DNA of 34,514 nucleotides from CAZWDL01 sp964632995 (GTDB taxonomy: Bacteria > Bacteroidota > Bacteroidia > Chitinophagales > Saprospiraceae). Both the position numbers and the translations under genes were made by a program. Under the pieces are notes generated by a model. The model searched no databases. It saw nothing but the letters and a program-made list of their open reading frames with translations, and had not been told where the DNA came from. Each line of letters starts with the position of its first letter. The first letter of the stretch is position 1. Shown here piece after piece: positions 9,084 to 18,029 of the stretch. The DNA lies in assembly GCA_964632995.1 (NCBI GenBank), contig CAZWDL010000078.1, forward strand, positions 1 through 34,514, written 5' to 3'.

Positions 9084-12000
9084 CTAAAACTCCTCCAGCA
9101 GTTTGACAATACGCTCATATACCGGTTTATCTTCCATCCCAAACCCTGCCAGTGTATCCCTGATAAAGGTCATCTGGGCGATCTCGCTGTCTTTGTGTCT
9201 TTCTGAGCCTGCCAGGTCCCAGGCTTCCCGGTAGTCTTTAATAATTTCCCGGGTCAGGTTTTCCAGATCATCCTTTCCCTGGTAAAAGAAGAGCAGGCAT
9301 TGATTGAAATTGATCCGTTCGATCAGGTCCCAGAACTCATTGGGGTCCAGTGAGGATTCGGACTCCTCCTTTTTCGCGGTGATGAAATCTTTGAGCGGGG
9401 CTTTTAAAATTTCCTTGGTCCCCTCCAAACGGTCTTTGTCATTTAGCAGCTTCTCTCCGATGATCCAGTTGGTCAGGGGGTAGGGCCGCCTTTGCCGGAG
9501 GTCTTCGTTATGGTGGAGGAAAGCTTGTTTATACGCCTCAGCCATTTCGCGGACGGCCTCCTGCTTTTCCTCTTTTTGCCGGATCAGCATGGCTTTCCTT
9601 TTGTAGGCGGAACCGAGCAGGGAGTAGCGTTCGGAAGTCTTGCCAAAATCCAGTAATTGTCGGAGGCGATGAATAACCTTATTTATTGCTTCAATGAGAA
9701 AATCGAGATCTACTCCCTCTTTATCCTTCAAACCGGCCAGATGCCGCCCTTTCAGGTTGCACCACTGTTCAAGCGCGCGCAAGGAGTGGAGGGCCTTTTC
9801 TTCCGAAAGGAGGCGTTCGTATCGTTCAATAGCGCTTTCGAACTCCATGATTTCGGCGTAGGCCGTGGCTTCCATTTCGGTGATCCGGGCGTTTCTCAGT
9901 CCGGATTCGTCAATCCTGCGGCTGATTTTTTCCAGTTTTTCCTTAATCCGGGGCGTGTTCGGTTCGGCGTATTTCGCCTCGTTGATCAGGATCTCCAGGT
10001 CGATGAGGACTTCCTTTTCCAGCAGGTAAGTGTGTTTATCACTGCGTTGGAGTTTCCTTTGTTCGAGTTGATAAAAGGGATCGCCGTAGCATTGATAGGC
10101 GCCCCAGGTGTTGGTTCGGGGAAACTCCTGATAACAGACCTTCCGGGCGGCTTTGGCGGCTTCTCCGAAGGTTTCCCCGGCCAGCATTTTTTGGTAGAAG
10201 ACCTGGGCAAAGCGCTTGGCCGCCCTGTCGTGAACTGCCCAGCCGGCCACCACCACGGCCTTCACTCCGATTTCTATCAGTTGGGTCCCGATGTTGGCCG
10301 CCAGTTTGAATTTGTCTTGGAAGTGCCGTTCTCTCGAAGCCTCCACCTGCCCCATGTAGCAGGAATTGACGAAGACCAATTCCGGGGTGGTGTCGAGCTG
10401 ATTGATTTCGGCTACGGTCAGCACGACGTCGTCGGATAGCAGTATGCCGGTGCGCTTTTCCGGGCCGTAGTCGATAACCCCGTGCGAGGCGATGTGGATG
10501 ATTTTGTAATCATCGTAGAGTTTTTTGATCACCTCGGTGAAGGAGCAGCCGACCCTGGCGACGGTATCGTAGTTATATCGCTGCAGTACTTTTTCCACTT
10601 CCCGGGCCTCCTCTCTGGCGCCCGGCAGCCGCCCTATGCCGGCGCTGTCGAGCAGAGGATCACCGATGATCAATGCTTTGTCGCCTGCCACGGGGTGAAT
10701 AACCCTGCGATCGTCGGAAGTCGACAGTTGCCGGATCATACCGGCGGATACGCAAATGGGATCGCCCCCGGCCCGGTCGTAGTGCAACAGTTCCCAGGGA
10801 TACTCGGCGGTGGATTTATCCAGGATCAGCAGCATGTTCTGTTGGTTGCGGAAAGACAGCTTGAAGTCATTGGGGATCAAAAGGTCGAAAATGGTTTTGG
10901 TCAGCTCCCGGTCCCAGGTGCTTTTGGTGCTGTTTTCCCGGAGCAAGGACTCCAGGATTCGGTGGTTGGTATAAAGGGCCCGGTCTTCTACTTTGGCGCG
11001 CCCGGAGGAGGCGCTGAAGGACAGATAATGAGACTGCTGCTCATCCTTTCTCATCAGCGCCGTTATTCTCTTCCACCATTCCTTTTCGGTGAAAACGGGC
11101 AGGAGGGTTCTGGCGCCCTCCTTTTTCCGGATCGGCCCTTGCAGCTCTATTTCGGTCATGCCGCCGGTTTTCACCAGGTCGTGAAGCAGATAAAAAGCAT
11201 TGACCGCTTTTTCCTGGTAGAGCTCGATAAACTCAAGCTCGGTGATGAGGGGCAAGTCCGCCTCCTCCATGGATTGAATTTTTTTATTGGCATTCCTAAC
11301 GCCTTCCAGAATGGCTTGAATGGAATTGGATAAGGAGAGGTTCCCGTAACTGCTGCCTATCAGCAAGGTGGAAATACCTGTTTCTTTTTCTTCATCCCGG
11401 CTGGATTCATCTCTGTTGATCATGGCATATTCCAGGCAGCCCTGCTCAACCGTTTGGCTGAGCCGGAAGGGCGTTATTTCTTCGGGGACGCCCAGTCCGA
11501 CGATTACGGCTCCGGGATTTCTCGTCTTACCTTCGGAAAAGACGACCAGGTTGGTTCCGACGGCGCCCGGATACAAGCCCAGCTCATAGCGGCCGGAAAG
11601 TTGCCGGTCCAGGTGATAATCCATTTCCTTCTCCGCGCTGACGATGCCGTCGTTAAGGAAATGACCGATGAGCACCGGATAGGTCGCATAATTCAAATGC
11701 CCGTTTACCATGCGGACGGCTACCGGTGGAAGCGGAGGGAATTTCGGTTTCCGGGAAGGAGAAAGAGAGGGAAGATCGAAGCCTCTTGTCATTTGTAATT
11801 CCGAAATATCGTTCGGTGCCGGGGCCCGGTTTTGATCTAGCTCTTTAAAGTATTGCAGGGCAGCTGCTTTTCCCGTAAGGGCCCCGACGACATGTTGCTG
11901 TACGGCGGTATTACGGAAGTAGGAGAAATGATCGACTTCCTCGCCGGATACAAGATAGTAATAGACTTTCTGCGCCCTGGGTAGGCCCATAAACATTGCC

Positions 12001-13226
12001 TCTGTGTCTACTACGAAGTCGTGGTCTGTGGGGTAGTCTAATCTGTCTGACAAATACCGGAGGATTTTTCGTCCCCCCTTTCCGGCAATGAGGTATAGTT
12101 CGTCATTGACCTCGACGTGTGGGTTGTTGAGGATACCCTGCAGCGGAGAATCCGGGGTCATGGCTTCGAGGCCGGGTAGCACATCCGGCCTGTTCTTCTG
12201 ATCTGTGATAGCCGTCAGCAAGGATTTTACGGCCGGGAAGACCGGACCGGTTTGTTGTCCGGTGCCGTGGCCCACTGCGTTGAGGAGGAAGTTGAGAAAG
12301 TGATCGAGGCGGCGTAACAGCAGGCTGGTCCCGGCGGCGGGGCAGGCCACCCGGACCTGCTTTTCCACGCTGATGTTTTTCTCGCGGGCCAGGGCATTGA
12401 TCGCTTCCAGTACTTCGGCGTCTCCTTCCCGCTGCATATCCCGCAGATAGGTGATCTCCCGGTCGGTAAAATAGGAGTGCTTGCCGTTGCAGCGGCTCAG
12501 CAGGTCGCCGACGATCCCCCCGCTCGAGTGACTGATCAGGTGGAGGCGCGCCTTGCGGGGAAGTTTCTCCAGCAAATATCGCGCATTCTCCAGCGGATTT
12601 TGCGTCCAGGTCCGGTGTTCGAAGGTGAGGATATTCCCGCCGTACTCACGGCGCAGCTCGCTCCAGGCTTCGGAATCCCGCAATCCGCCGAAGGAGGCGG
12701 TGGTATTGGAGCCGGCTCCGTGGATGAACAGCAGTACAGGCCGGGAACGGTTTAATGTGCTTTCATCATTCTCCGATTCGTAGGGCTGCAGTATAAAATG
12801 CGCATCCAGAACATGTAGACCCTCCGAAAGGATTTTCGCCTCCAGGTCGCCGGCCAGTTCCCGGACGGTCTCGGCGGAGATCAGCCGTGGCTTGAAGATG
12901 CTTAGTTTCCGCAGTGATATCTTTTCAGCGGTTCCCCGTTCGTCGGGCGGAAGGTCCAGAGAGGTGGGAATTTCGAGAACTCCATCTTCCGGCCGGGGCG
13001 GTCCGGGCAGCAGGTCTTTTAAATCTTCGATCTGAGTGACCCACACCGTATCATCGTCGAATTCTAACTTGAGCAACTGGTCATCCTCTACCGTCGCGGT
13101 GATTTCCGTGGTGGCCTCTCCGCCGGGACGGCTTAGGTTAAAAGACTGAAGCAATTCTGGAGCTTGGTCGCCCGGAAAGAATTCTTCCGGATTGTCGACG
13201 GCCTGGCCGTGGATTTTTATTTTCAT
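9084..13226 (-). CDS. Alpha/beta hydrolase - M17_N-like - CHAT peptidase - helical repeat protein
   Basis: A 1380-aa multidomain protein. Residues about 1-140 are a beta-rich lead-in. Residues about 160-445 form a PGAP1-like alpha/beta hydrolase: VLLFIHGAG, nucleophile elbow LISHSSGGI (S234), DHDFVVD (D403) and VDHFSYF (H433). Residues about 515-605 resemble the N-terminal domain of M17 aminopeptidases (VGTNLVVF then AVIVGLGVPEEITPFRL). Residues about 740-1075 form a CHAT caspase-like domain: YPWELLHY, the catalytic His in IIHIASHGV (H915), the Cys in VFVNSCYMG (C956), then VVVAGWAV and NTWGAYQCYGDP. The C-terminal 300 residues are helical and TPR-like. No signal peptide is seen. It starts 37 bp after the pseudo-caspase stop, so the two are likely co-transcribed. 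Both enzyme sites look intact; substrates are unknown. Confidence 0.9.
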   Translation of the reverse strand: MKIKIHGQAVDNPEEFFPGDQAPELLQSFNLSRPGGEATTEITATVEDDQLLKLEFDDDTVWVTQIEDLKDLLPGPPRPEDGVLEIPTSLDLPPDERGTAEKISLRKLSIFKPRLISAETVRELAGDLEAKILSEGLHVLDAHFILQPYESENDESTLNRSRPVLLFIHGAGSNTTASFGGLRDSEAWSELRREYGGNILTFEHRTWTQNPLENARYLLEKLPRKARLHLISHSSGGIVGDLLSRCNGKHSYFTDREITYLRDMQREGDAEVLEAINALAREKNISVEKQVRVACPAAGTSLLLRRLDHFLNFLLNAVGHGTGQQTGPVFPAVKSLLTAITDQKNRPDVLPGLEAMTPDSPLQGILNNPHVEVNDELYLIAGKGGRKILRYLSDRLDYPTDHDFVVDTEAMFMGLPRAQKVYYYLVSGEEVDHFSYFRNTAVQQHVVGALTGKAAALQYFKELDQNRAPAPNDISELQMTRGFDLPSLSPSRKPKFPPLPPVAVRMVNGHLNYATYPVLIGHFLNDGIVSAEKEMDYHLDRQLSGRYELGLYPGAVGTNLVVFSEGKTRNPGAVIVGLGVPEEITPFRLSQTVEQGCLEYAMINRDESSRDEEKETGISTLLIGSSYGNLSLSNSIQAILEGVRNANKKIQSMEEADLPLITELEFIELYQEKAVNAFYLLHDLVKTGGMTEIELQGPIRKKEGARTLLPVFTEKEWWKRITALMRKDEQQSHYLSFSASSGRAKVEDRALYTNHRILESLLRENSTKSTWDRELTKTIFDLLIPNDFKLSFRNQQNMLLILDKSTAEYPWELLHYDRAGGDPICVSAGMIRQLSTSDDRRVIHPVAGDKALIIGDPLLDSAGIGRLPGAREEAREVEKVLQRYNYDTVARVGCSFTEVIKKLYDDYKIIHIASHGVIDYGPEKRTGILLSDDVVLTVAEINQLDTTPELVFVNSCYMGQVEASRERHFQDKFKLAANIGTQLIEIGVKAVVVAGWAVHDRAAKRFAQVFYQKMLAGETFGEAAKAARKVCYQEFPRTNTWGAYQCYGDPFYQLEQRKLQRSDKHTYLLEKEVLIDLEILINEAKYAEPNTPRIKEKLEKISRRIDESGLRNARITEMEATAYAEIMEFESAIERYERLLSEEKALHSLRALEQWCNLKGRHLAGLKDKEGVDLDFLIEAINKVIHRLRQLLDFGKTSERYSLLGSAYKRKAMLIRQKEEKQEAVREMAEAYKQAFLHHNEDLRQRRPYPLTNWIIGEKLLNDKDRLEGTKEILKAPLKDFITAKKEESESSLDPNEFWDLIERINFNQCLLFFYQGKDDLENLTREIIKDYREAWDLAGSERHKDSEIAQMTFIRDTLAGFGMEDKPVYERIVKLLEEF

Positions 13227-13263
13227 GGTGGATGGGGGTTACAAGTATTCTGGATCCTGGATT

Positions 13264-13974
13264 TTAGCTTTCTGAAATATTGGGAGATGCTGTTACAGCA
13301 ACTTGGCTTGGCTTTTTCACTCGCAAAGCTTTTATGTGATCTATCAAAACTTTAGCACAGTCTTTAAAATTAGCTTTATCGAAGAATAATCGATTATTAT
13401 AATCACTTTCCAGTCCCTTAATAATAATGCTTGAAAAATAACCGCCGTCTGCATTTTCACCAGTGGTTTCATTTTCGTCACAGGCTGTTAATGCAAATAA
13501 TCCTTTTGGTAGCCCCCGGTTATTGTTGAAAAAGGCGCCGCTGTGGCAACAATCAATAATAATGATAAAATTTCTACATTTCGATTTTCGGAATTGTGAC
13601 AGGATGAATTCTGATTCCAGGCAAGTCGCATCAAGAAATGATTCTTCGCTATCACGAAGTAGTAAATAGAGGGAATTCTGCTCATCTAGTCGAGCAGAGC
13701 CGGAATAATAGAAAAAAACAACATCGTCTTTTTTAGCTTTCCTGCTAATCCTGGAGATTTCCTTCCTTACTTTCATGAAACCTTCATTTAATAAGCTGGT
13801 CACTTCAAATTCACTATGCCTGGAATCACCCAAAATTTTCCCGAACTTTTCCAAATCCGAGGTGACGCCAATTAGTGGAGCGTTAGAAGCATTAGAGGTA
13901 TTTGCACCAATTAGCAGTGCGTACTTGTTCCTTATACCAGGTTCTTGATCCTTGAAATTATTGCCAAAGCCCAT
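13264..13974 (-). CDS. Small caspase-like protein lacking the catalytic His (pseudo-caspase)
   Basis: The 236-aa protein is a single caspase-like domain. It has NKYALLIGANTSNA as first strand, VVFFYYSGSARLDE at the place where active members have SGHG, and FIIIIDCCHSGAFF with the Cys at 143 kept. The catalytic His position is Ser (S93), and the following Gly is Ala. The fold-defining strands and the later LFALTACDENE and GGYFSSIIIKGL segments remain. It is the first gene of the run and lies 37 bp upstream of the CHAT gene. Its codon use is more AT-rich than the neighbouring genes, hinting at separate origin. It is likely catalytically dead and may serve as a regulatory or adaptor partner, as pseudo-caspases do in eukaryotes; that role is inference. 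Confidence 0.85.
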   Translation of the reverse strand: MGFGNNFKDQEPGIRNKYALLIGANTSNASNAPLIGVTSDLEKFGKILGDSRHSEFEVTSLLNEGFMKVRKEISRISRKAKKDDVVFFYYSGSARLDEQNSLYLLLRDSEESFLDATCLESEFILSQFRKSKCRNFIIIIDCCHSGAFFNNNRGLPKGLFALTACDENETTGENADGGYFSSIIIKGLESDYNNRLFFDKANFKDCAKVLIDHIKALRVKKPSQVAVTASPNISES

Positions 13975-14325
13975 AGTTGTTTTTTTGGAGAGGAAGAATT
14001 TCTATGTCATGATGTATTAGGAGTTTTACGATATTATTGGGTATTTGTTTGATGCTAAGGATTTCAAACCTATCAAGAGCTGTTCTATTACGGGGTCTTG
14101 GACTTTGGCCTGAAACTCATCTAACTGATTTTTTCACATGCCTAATATCCAGAAAATGGATACTTTTCCTGGAATCCTTTATGTTTCCTTTCCGGATGAT
14201 GCTTACTCACCCGGTTAATTTTTAATACATTGCCTCAATTTAAGGTATCCAGCCCAACTTCCCTGTACGGGCTATGAGGTAAAATGCCTGCGGTCCGGAG
14301 CCAACAAAAGATATTTTCACATGCC
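13975..14325. other. Divergent intergenic region, nothing recognised
   Basis: This 351-bp AT-rich gap separates the minus-strand peptidase run from the plus-strand PGDYG-like gene, so it should contain the promoter of the run. No repeat or clear operator was found. Short open frames inside show no family features. Confidence 0.45.
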
Positions 14326-14829
14326 ATGAGTAAAAAAGCCCACCTCTCCCAGCAAGCCCTACAAGATCTCCTGCTGCCGCTTTTGGAGGAACGGGGAAAG
14401 GTATACCGGAAAAAGACCCACGTGCTGGCCCGCCGGGCCGAGGGCGGCGAGGTAGTGGAAACCCTCACCGCCGACGGCAAGGAGACCGTCAACGTCGCCG
14501 GGCCGGGGGATTATATCGTAAAGAATCAGACGGAAGCGGGAGAGGAATACATCCTTTCTCCGGAGAAATTCCGGGAGCGGTACGTCCTGGTCCACCCCCC
14601 GGAAGGCGAATACGCGGAATACCGGGCGGTAGGGAAAGTCATGGCCCTGGAGGTGACGCCGGACCTGCTGGCCTATCTCGGGCAAGACGATACGTTCTAC
14701 TTCGAGGCGCCCTGGGGAGAGGAAATGATCGTCAGAACAGGCGATTTCCTGGCCACACCGCCGGATAAGAGCGAGGTGTACCGGATCGCGCGAAAGGAGT
14801 TTTTGGAGACGTATGGGGGGGATGATTAA
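14326..14829 (+). CDS. PGDYG-like domain protein
   Basis: The 167-aa protein has two related halves. The first contains VAGPGDYIVKNQTEAGEEYILSPEKF followed by RERYVLV. The second has IVRTGDFLATPPDKSEVYRIARKEFLETY, which repeats the pattern G-D-aliphatic ... Y-x-(I/L) ... F-x-x-x-Y. The PGDY motif resembles the Pfam PGDYG family, a domain of unknown function. There is no signal peptide or membrane segment. I start it at MSKKAHLSQQ, because the 14 codons before it look unlike the family and overlap AT-rich leader sequence; an ATG at 14284 is also in frame. It stands alone on the plus strand. The family name is a motif-level guess. Confidence 0.65.
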   Translation: MSKKAHLSQQALQDLLLPLLEERGKVYRKKTHVLARRAEGGEVVETLTADGKETVNVAGPGDYIVKNQTEAGEEYILSPEKFRERYVLVHPPEGEYAEYRAVGKVMALEVTPDLLAYLGQDDTFYFEAPWGEEMIVRTGDFLATPPDKSEVYRIARKEFLETYGGDD

Positions 14830-15280
14830 CGTCAATTCGAGGCAGGTCAGCTAATGATCAATTGATTATCCCGAGTTACTATTCACCACCTTGGCTTCGC
14901 CAGAGAAAATTTTCAAAAAAGCCACAGAATAGTTATATGGTTAGTGTATGTCATGTGTGGAGACCTGTATTATTCGGAATGTTGCAGGATCCCATTATCT
15001 TTCTGAGCGGTTCATCCCTCAGGTTGGCCAGTTCCACTAGTTACATCATCCTTTTTGCATCCGTCTCTGCAATTTGATCGGAAATCCCGATGGGTATACT
15101 GGAACGTGCAGACTTATTTTTTGTAGTAATTTATTTTCTCTTTCTGTCCTCCCCGTGATTTTCAGCATTCCGCGAAGGCGTTAAAATTTTCCCCCTTTCT
15201 TTGCGTTCTTAGAAAACACCAATAGGCAATTTCCTAAGCTTCTTGTAATATTAAATTTTTCAATGTCTCAAACTCCGATT
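14830..15280. other. Intergenic stretch, nothing recognised
   Basis: About 450 bp without a plausible gene. The longest frame (near 14862-15077) has no start context, family feature or codon bias. No strong hairpin or repeat was found. Confidence 0.45.
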
Positions 15281-15790
15281 ATGAACAAGATCATGCTACT
15301 AACGATTGGTTTGGTGATGCTTTCCCTGAGTCTGGGCGCGCAAACCCTGGGCGAGAAATACAAATTGCCGGAAGAGCCGGGTGAACTGCGCACAGACGGG
15401 GTCTACCAATTACCCGCTTCCCTGCTCGCGGATCGCAGCGACGCCGACGCTTACTTCCGCTTTTATCCCGATGAGACCTTCATCGTCTACCACGCCGGGG
15501 TATCGCCCGAAACGAAGCCGCAGGTTTTTCAGGTCAACTGCAATTACCAATACATCAGCTCCAAGGCGGCGCCCTTTAATAAGGATTACGCCCTGAAAGG
15601 CGAGGGGAATATTTACCGGGCCCGGATTCCCTACCCCGATAAAGCCGTTCTGCTGGAATTCGACGTCCGCAAAGATGTGATCGCCGCCACCGTCAGAACC
15701 TTCAACGCCGAAGGGAAAAGGATCGGCGAGGCGGCTGAGTACGTGATGCCTTTTTATCAGCTTGCGTGGCCGGTGGGGGCGGGGAAGTAG
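15281..15790 (+). CDS. Secreted protein of unknown function
   Basis: From MNKIMLLTIGL the protein begins with a classical signal peptide ending at SLGAQ, so about 150 residues would be exported to the periplasm or surface. The mature part is beta-rich, with FRFYPDETFIVYHAG, NYQYISSKAAPFN and AVLLEFDVRKDVIAATVRTFN. The alternating pattern could form a lipocalin-like or other small barrel. An in-frame ATG at 15263 would add six residues before the signal sequence and is less likely. No family was recognised. It is monocistronic. Confidence 0.7.
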   Translation: MNKIMLLTIGLVMLSLSLGAQTLGEKYKLPEEPGELRTDGVYQLPASLLADRSDADAYFRFYPDETFIVYHAGVSPETKPQVFQVNCNYQYISSKAAPFNKDYALKGEGNIYRARIPYPDKAVLLEFDVRKDVIAATVRTFNAEGKRIGEAAEYVMPFYQLAWPVGAGK

Positions 15791-15814
15791 CGTTTGGCAA
15801 GCAAATTCGGAGAC

Positions 15815-15847
15815 AGACCTGCCGGATTTCTACAATCTGGCAGGTCT
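15815..15847. repeat. Palindromic hairpin after secreted-protein gene
   Basis: AGACCTGCCGGAT and ATCTGGCAGGTCT pair around a 7-nt loop. It lies 25 bp past the stop codon. There is no U-run, but the position and stability suit a transcript-end structure. The AGACCTGCC...GGCAGGTCT form is widespread in Bacteroidetes intergenic DNA. The rest of 15848-16162 contains no gene; 16102-16146 resembles part of the tandem-repeat unit at 24.6 kb. Confidence 0.6.
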
Positions 15848-16162
15848 AAGTCTTGACATTGATGTGTACATAGCCCGTTACCCTATCACCGAACTGAGCC
15901 AGGTAAACATTCGATATAGCTTCTCCAAATTCGGACACCTCTCGCAGCTCCCAGGTTCCCGAAACGTTGTATGGGGAATATTCTTTCGAGTTCCTCAGGG
16001 TATACTATTTTCGCACCTTGCAAATTGTCTGAACTTGGATGGCTTGGATGAAATGATGGCCAGGATCGAGGAGCCCGAGAACGCAACGCCCGAGTCAGCG
16101 CGGCATTCTGGTCATCCCTCCATCCCGGCCATTCCGGATCAGACATTTGGGTGCTTATTCGC

Positions 16163-16534
16163 TCATTCCTGTTTTCCAGTAACAAAATACTCCGGATACC
16201 GCTTGGCCATCTCTTTCATTTTCTCTTTTGGGTTCTCCGCATTCTTCATTTCCTCCTCAATAGTCTGATGTATTTCAGCCATCCTTTTTTCTCTTTCCTC
16301 AAAGGCTGTTTTTTGCTCACGCATGCGTTTGTAGGTCGCTTCCAGTTTTTCCAGATCCAGGTTTATCCAGATCTCTTCTGATTCGGGGACTTCGTAGCCC
16401 TCGATGTCATATTTTTCAACCAATTGCAGAAACTTTTCTTTTTTTGCGGTTGCCATTTCAGACATTTCATTTGTTTCGTGGCAGGCAGATATAAAGAAGG
16501 AAAGCAATAGAACAAGAATGGATGAATTTTTCAT
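16163..16534 (-). CDS. Small predicted lipoprotein
   Basis: The 123-aa protein starts MKNSSILVLLLSFFISACHE, an SPII signal with a lipobox ending ISAC, so it would be lipidated at Cys 18. The mature part is strongly charged and helical, with long E/K/M-rich runs (RMREQKTAFEEREKRM and TIEEEMKNAENPKEKMKEM) that could form a coiled coil. No family was recognised. It is monocistronic and flanked by repeat-bearing gaps. Confidence 0.65.
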   Translation of the reverse strand: MKNSSILVLLLSFFISACHETNEMSEMATAKKEKFLQLVEKYDIEGYEVPESEEIWINLDLEKLEATYKRMREQKTAFEEREKRMAEIHQTIEEEMKNAENPKEKMKEMAKRYPEYFVTGKQE

Positions 16535-16984
16535 GGTTGATTGGCTTTTAATTACGCTATCATTAACGCATTCAAGCTTTGCGCCCTACTTCTTTTTTGA
16601 GTGGTTTCGGGGAAGCCCACAATTTTGCTTGAAGAGTTTTTAGATAATAGTTGAGTATGAAGTTGTCAAAAGTTTCCTCACTGGGCTATCAAAAGCATCT
16701 TTTTGACCCACTTTTTGTTTTTTTCTCGGCCCGTAGCTCCACTATGCGCCTCGAAAAAAGCCTCAATTGGGCCAAAAATCTTGCTTTCTCGCCGTCAGCA
16801 GAAAACTTTAGACAACTTCTATAAAATTAAACTGCATTTAAAAACAATGCTGGGACATTTTGGGACATCTGCCCCATGGAAGTGAAAAATTTCGAAATTT
16901 CACTCCGAAGTTTTCGGAGTGAGAAAGAGAGGGCAATAGCACAAGGAGGGAACAGATTACACGAATCGTAGCTGCCTGATATGA
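16535..16984. other. Intergenic stretch with palindromes
   Basis: No gene seen. Two adjacent palindromes lie at 16881-16921: AGTGAAAAATTTCGAAATTTCACT and then CACTCCGAAG...CTTTTCGGAGTG-type arms. Around 16733-16745 the motif TAGCTCCACTATG also occurs at 23914-23926, marking a dispersed repeat family. Confidence 0.45.
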
Positions 16985-17143
16985 AACTACTTTTCAATTA
17001 AAAAAGGATTTCCACCAAAATTGGTGTTGCTGAGAACTAATAACCAGTCTACAAAGAATGCTGCCCGTCTTTTGATCAACCATAAAACTCAAATACAGGA
17101 GCTAAATGATAGTGGTGATTATGGACTTTTAGAGATTGTGTGA
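16985..17143 (+). pseudogene. 3' remnant of a DUF5615 PIN-like toxin gene
   Basis: The frame between stops at 16982 and 17141 reads KKGFPPKLVLLRTNNQSTKN, followed by ARLLINHKTQI and ending YGLLEIV. This matches the C-terminal half of DUF5615 PIN-like proteins, whose members typically have GFPPK-(I/V)-x-(W)-L-R-x-G-N-x-S-T and end near LGILEI. The N-terminal half with the catalytic acidic residues is missing and there is no start codon. DUF5615 toxins are usually paired with DUF433 antitoxins; none is visible. The fragment is too short to be a working nuclease. Confidence 0.6.
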
Positions 17144-17168
17144 TATTTCCGTGAAATTTTCCAATGTT

Positions 17169-17243
17169 ATGAACGTCTCCGCCAAACTCGAACTCGACCA
17201 GCGCTACCAGAAAGAGATGGTACTTCTCATTTCAAACTATTAG
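17169..17243 (+). other. Short open frame starting MNVSAKLE
   Basis: A 24-codon frame (MNVSAKLELDQRYQKEM, then VLLISNY) lies 25 bp after the DUF5615 remnant. Its first 24 nucleotides are identical to 21757-21780, where they again start a short frame that soon ends. It may be a broken 5' end of a gene family rather than a real peptide. Confidence 0.3.
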
Positions 17244-17395
17244 TGGTAAGCTAAGACTTTTGCCCTTTTTTCAATATGAAATTGTATTACCTAAAGACTA
17301 TTGATTTACCCTCGAAGAAGAAAATGACTATGTTGGTGTCAAGTAGATGGCTCAATCGAAGGATTTTATTTTACAGTCCGAAAAAAGTACAATCC

Positions 17396-17986
17396 TCAAT
17401 AAAGCTTTTCCTCCAGCATATCCCTCCAAAGAATAAACCCCTTACGTTCATCTGAATAGCTGTGAATAATCCGGCTGAAGCTTTTGGGTGCATCGGCCAG
17501 AAAAGCCTGCCGGCCCTTATTTCTGATGATAGCCAGATCCTCATCGATTGCTTTCGAGTTTTCAGGCAGGAGTTTTCGATCCTTTTCCAGGTGCCAGACA
17601 TAGGTAGCTTCCTCCCTGTCCAAAGTCTCCAATACAATGTGGAACTGTGCCTCACCGGCTAAGAGAAATACGAAAGAGAAAGGGGCAAGAACGAAGCGTA
17701 GTTTCAGAATGGCGCTCTCGTGCCTGCCCGCCAGGAACCTCAATTGCCGGTGATGTTTGACGTGTTTGTTTTTCAAAACATGCTCAAGCAATTCTTCTTC
17801 AGAATCGTATAGTTCTGAGGCATTCCCCTCCTTTTGCATTTTATCCAGGTCAAGCAATCCGGCTTTCTCGGCCTGAGGCGCTTTTTCGTTTATGAAAGCG
17901 TCATCGAAATACCTAAATTTCACGCTTTCTATTTTCTCCCGGTTGATCTTTTCCAGTTCCGGGCAGCTCGCCGTTTGGGCAACCAA
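17396..17986 (-). CDS. Unrecognised protein, N-terminus uncertain
   Basis: The frame gives 196 residues from a TTG codon, but it stays open upstream to 18055, adding GRLIGSNKVNIDIHAEIEDG before it, which looks like real protein. No ATG or GTG exists in that extension. A strong AAAGGAGGG lies at the upstream edge. The protein has RQLRFLAGRHESAILKLRF, a hydrophobic FVLAPFSFVFLLAGEAQF strand pair, ATYVWHLEKD and a C-terminal KGFILWRDMLEEKLY. I do not recognise it. It begins exactly where a TOTE-primase gene fragment ends, so the N-terminus may have been lost in a rearrangement. Confidence 0.5.
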   Translation of the reverse strand: MVAQTASCPELEKINREKIESVKFRYFDDAFINEKAPQAEKAGLLDLDKMQKEGNASELYDSEEELLEHVLKNKHVKHHRQLRFLAGRHESAILKLRFVLAPFSFVFLLAGEAQFHIVLETLDREEATYVWHLEKDRKLLPENSKAIDEDLAIIRNKGRQAFLADAPKSFSRIIHSYSDERKGFILWRDMLEEKLY

Positions 17987-18029
17987 ATGGCCATCTTCAA
18001 TTTCGGCATGAATGTCAATGTTAACTTTG

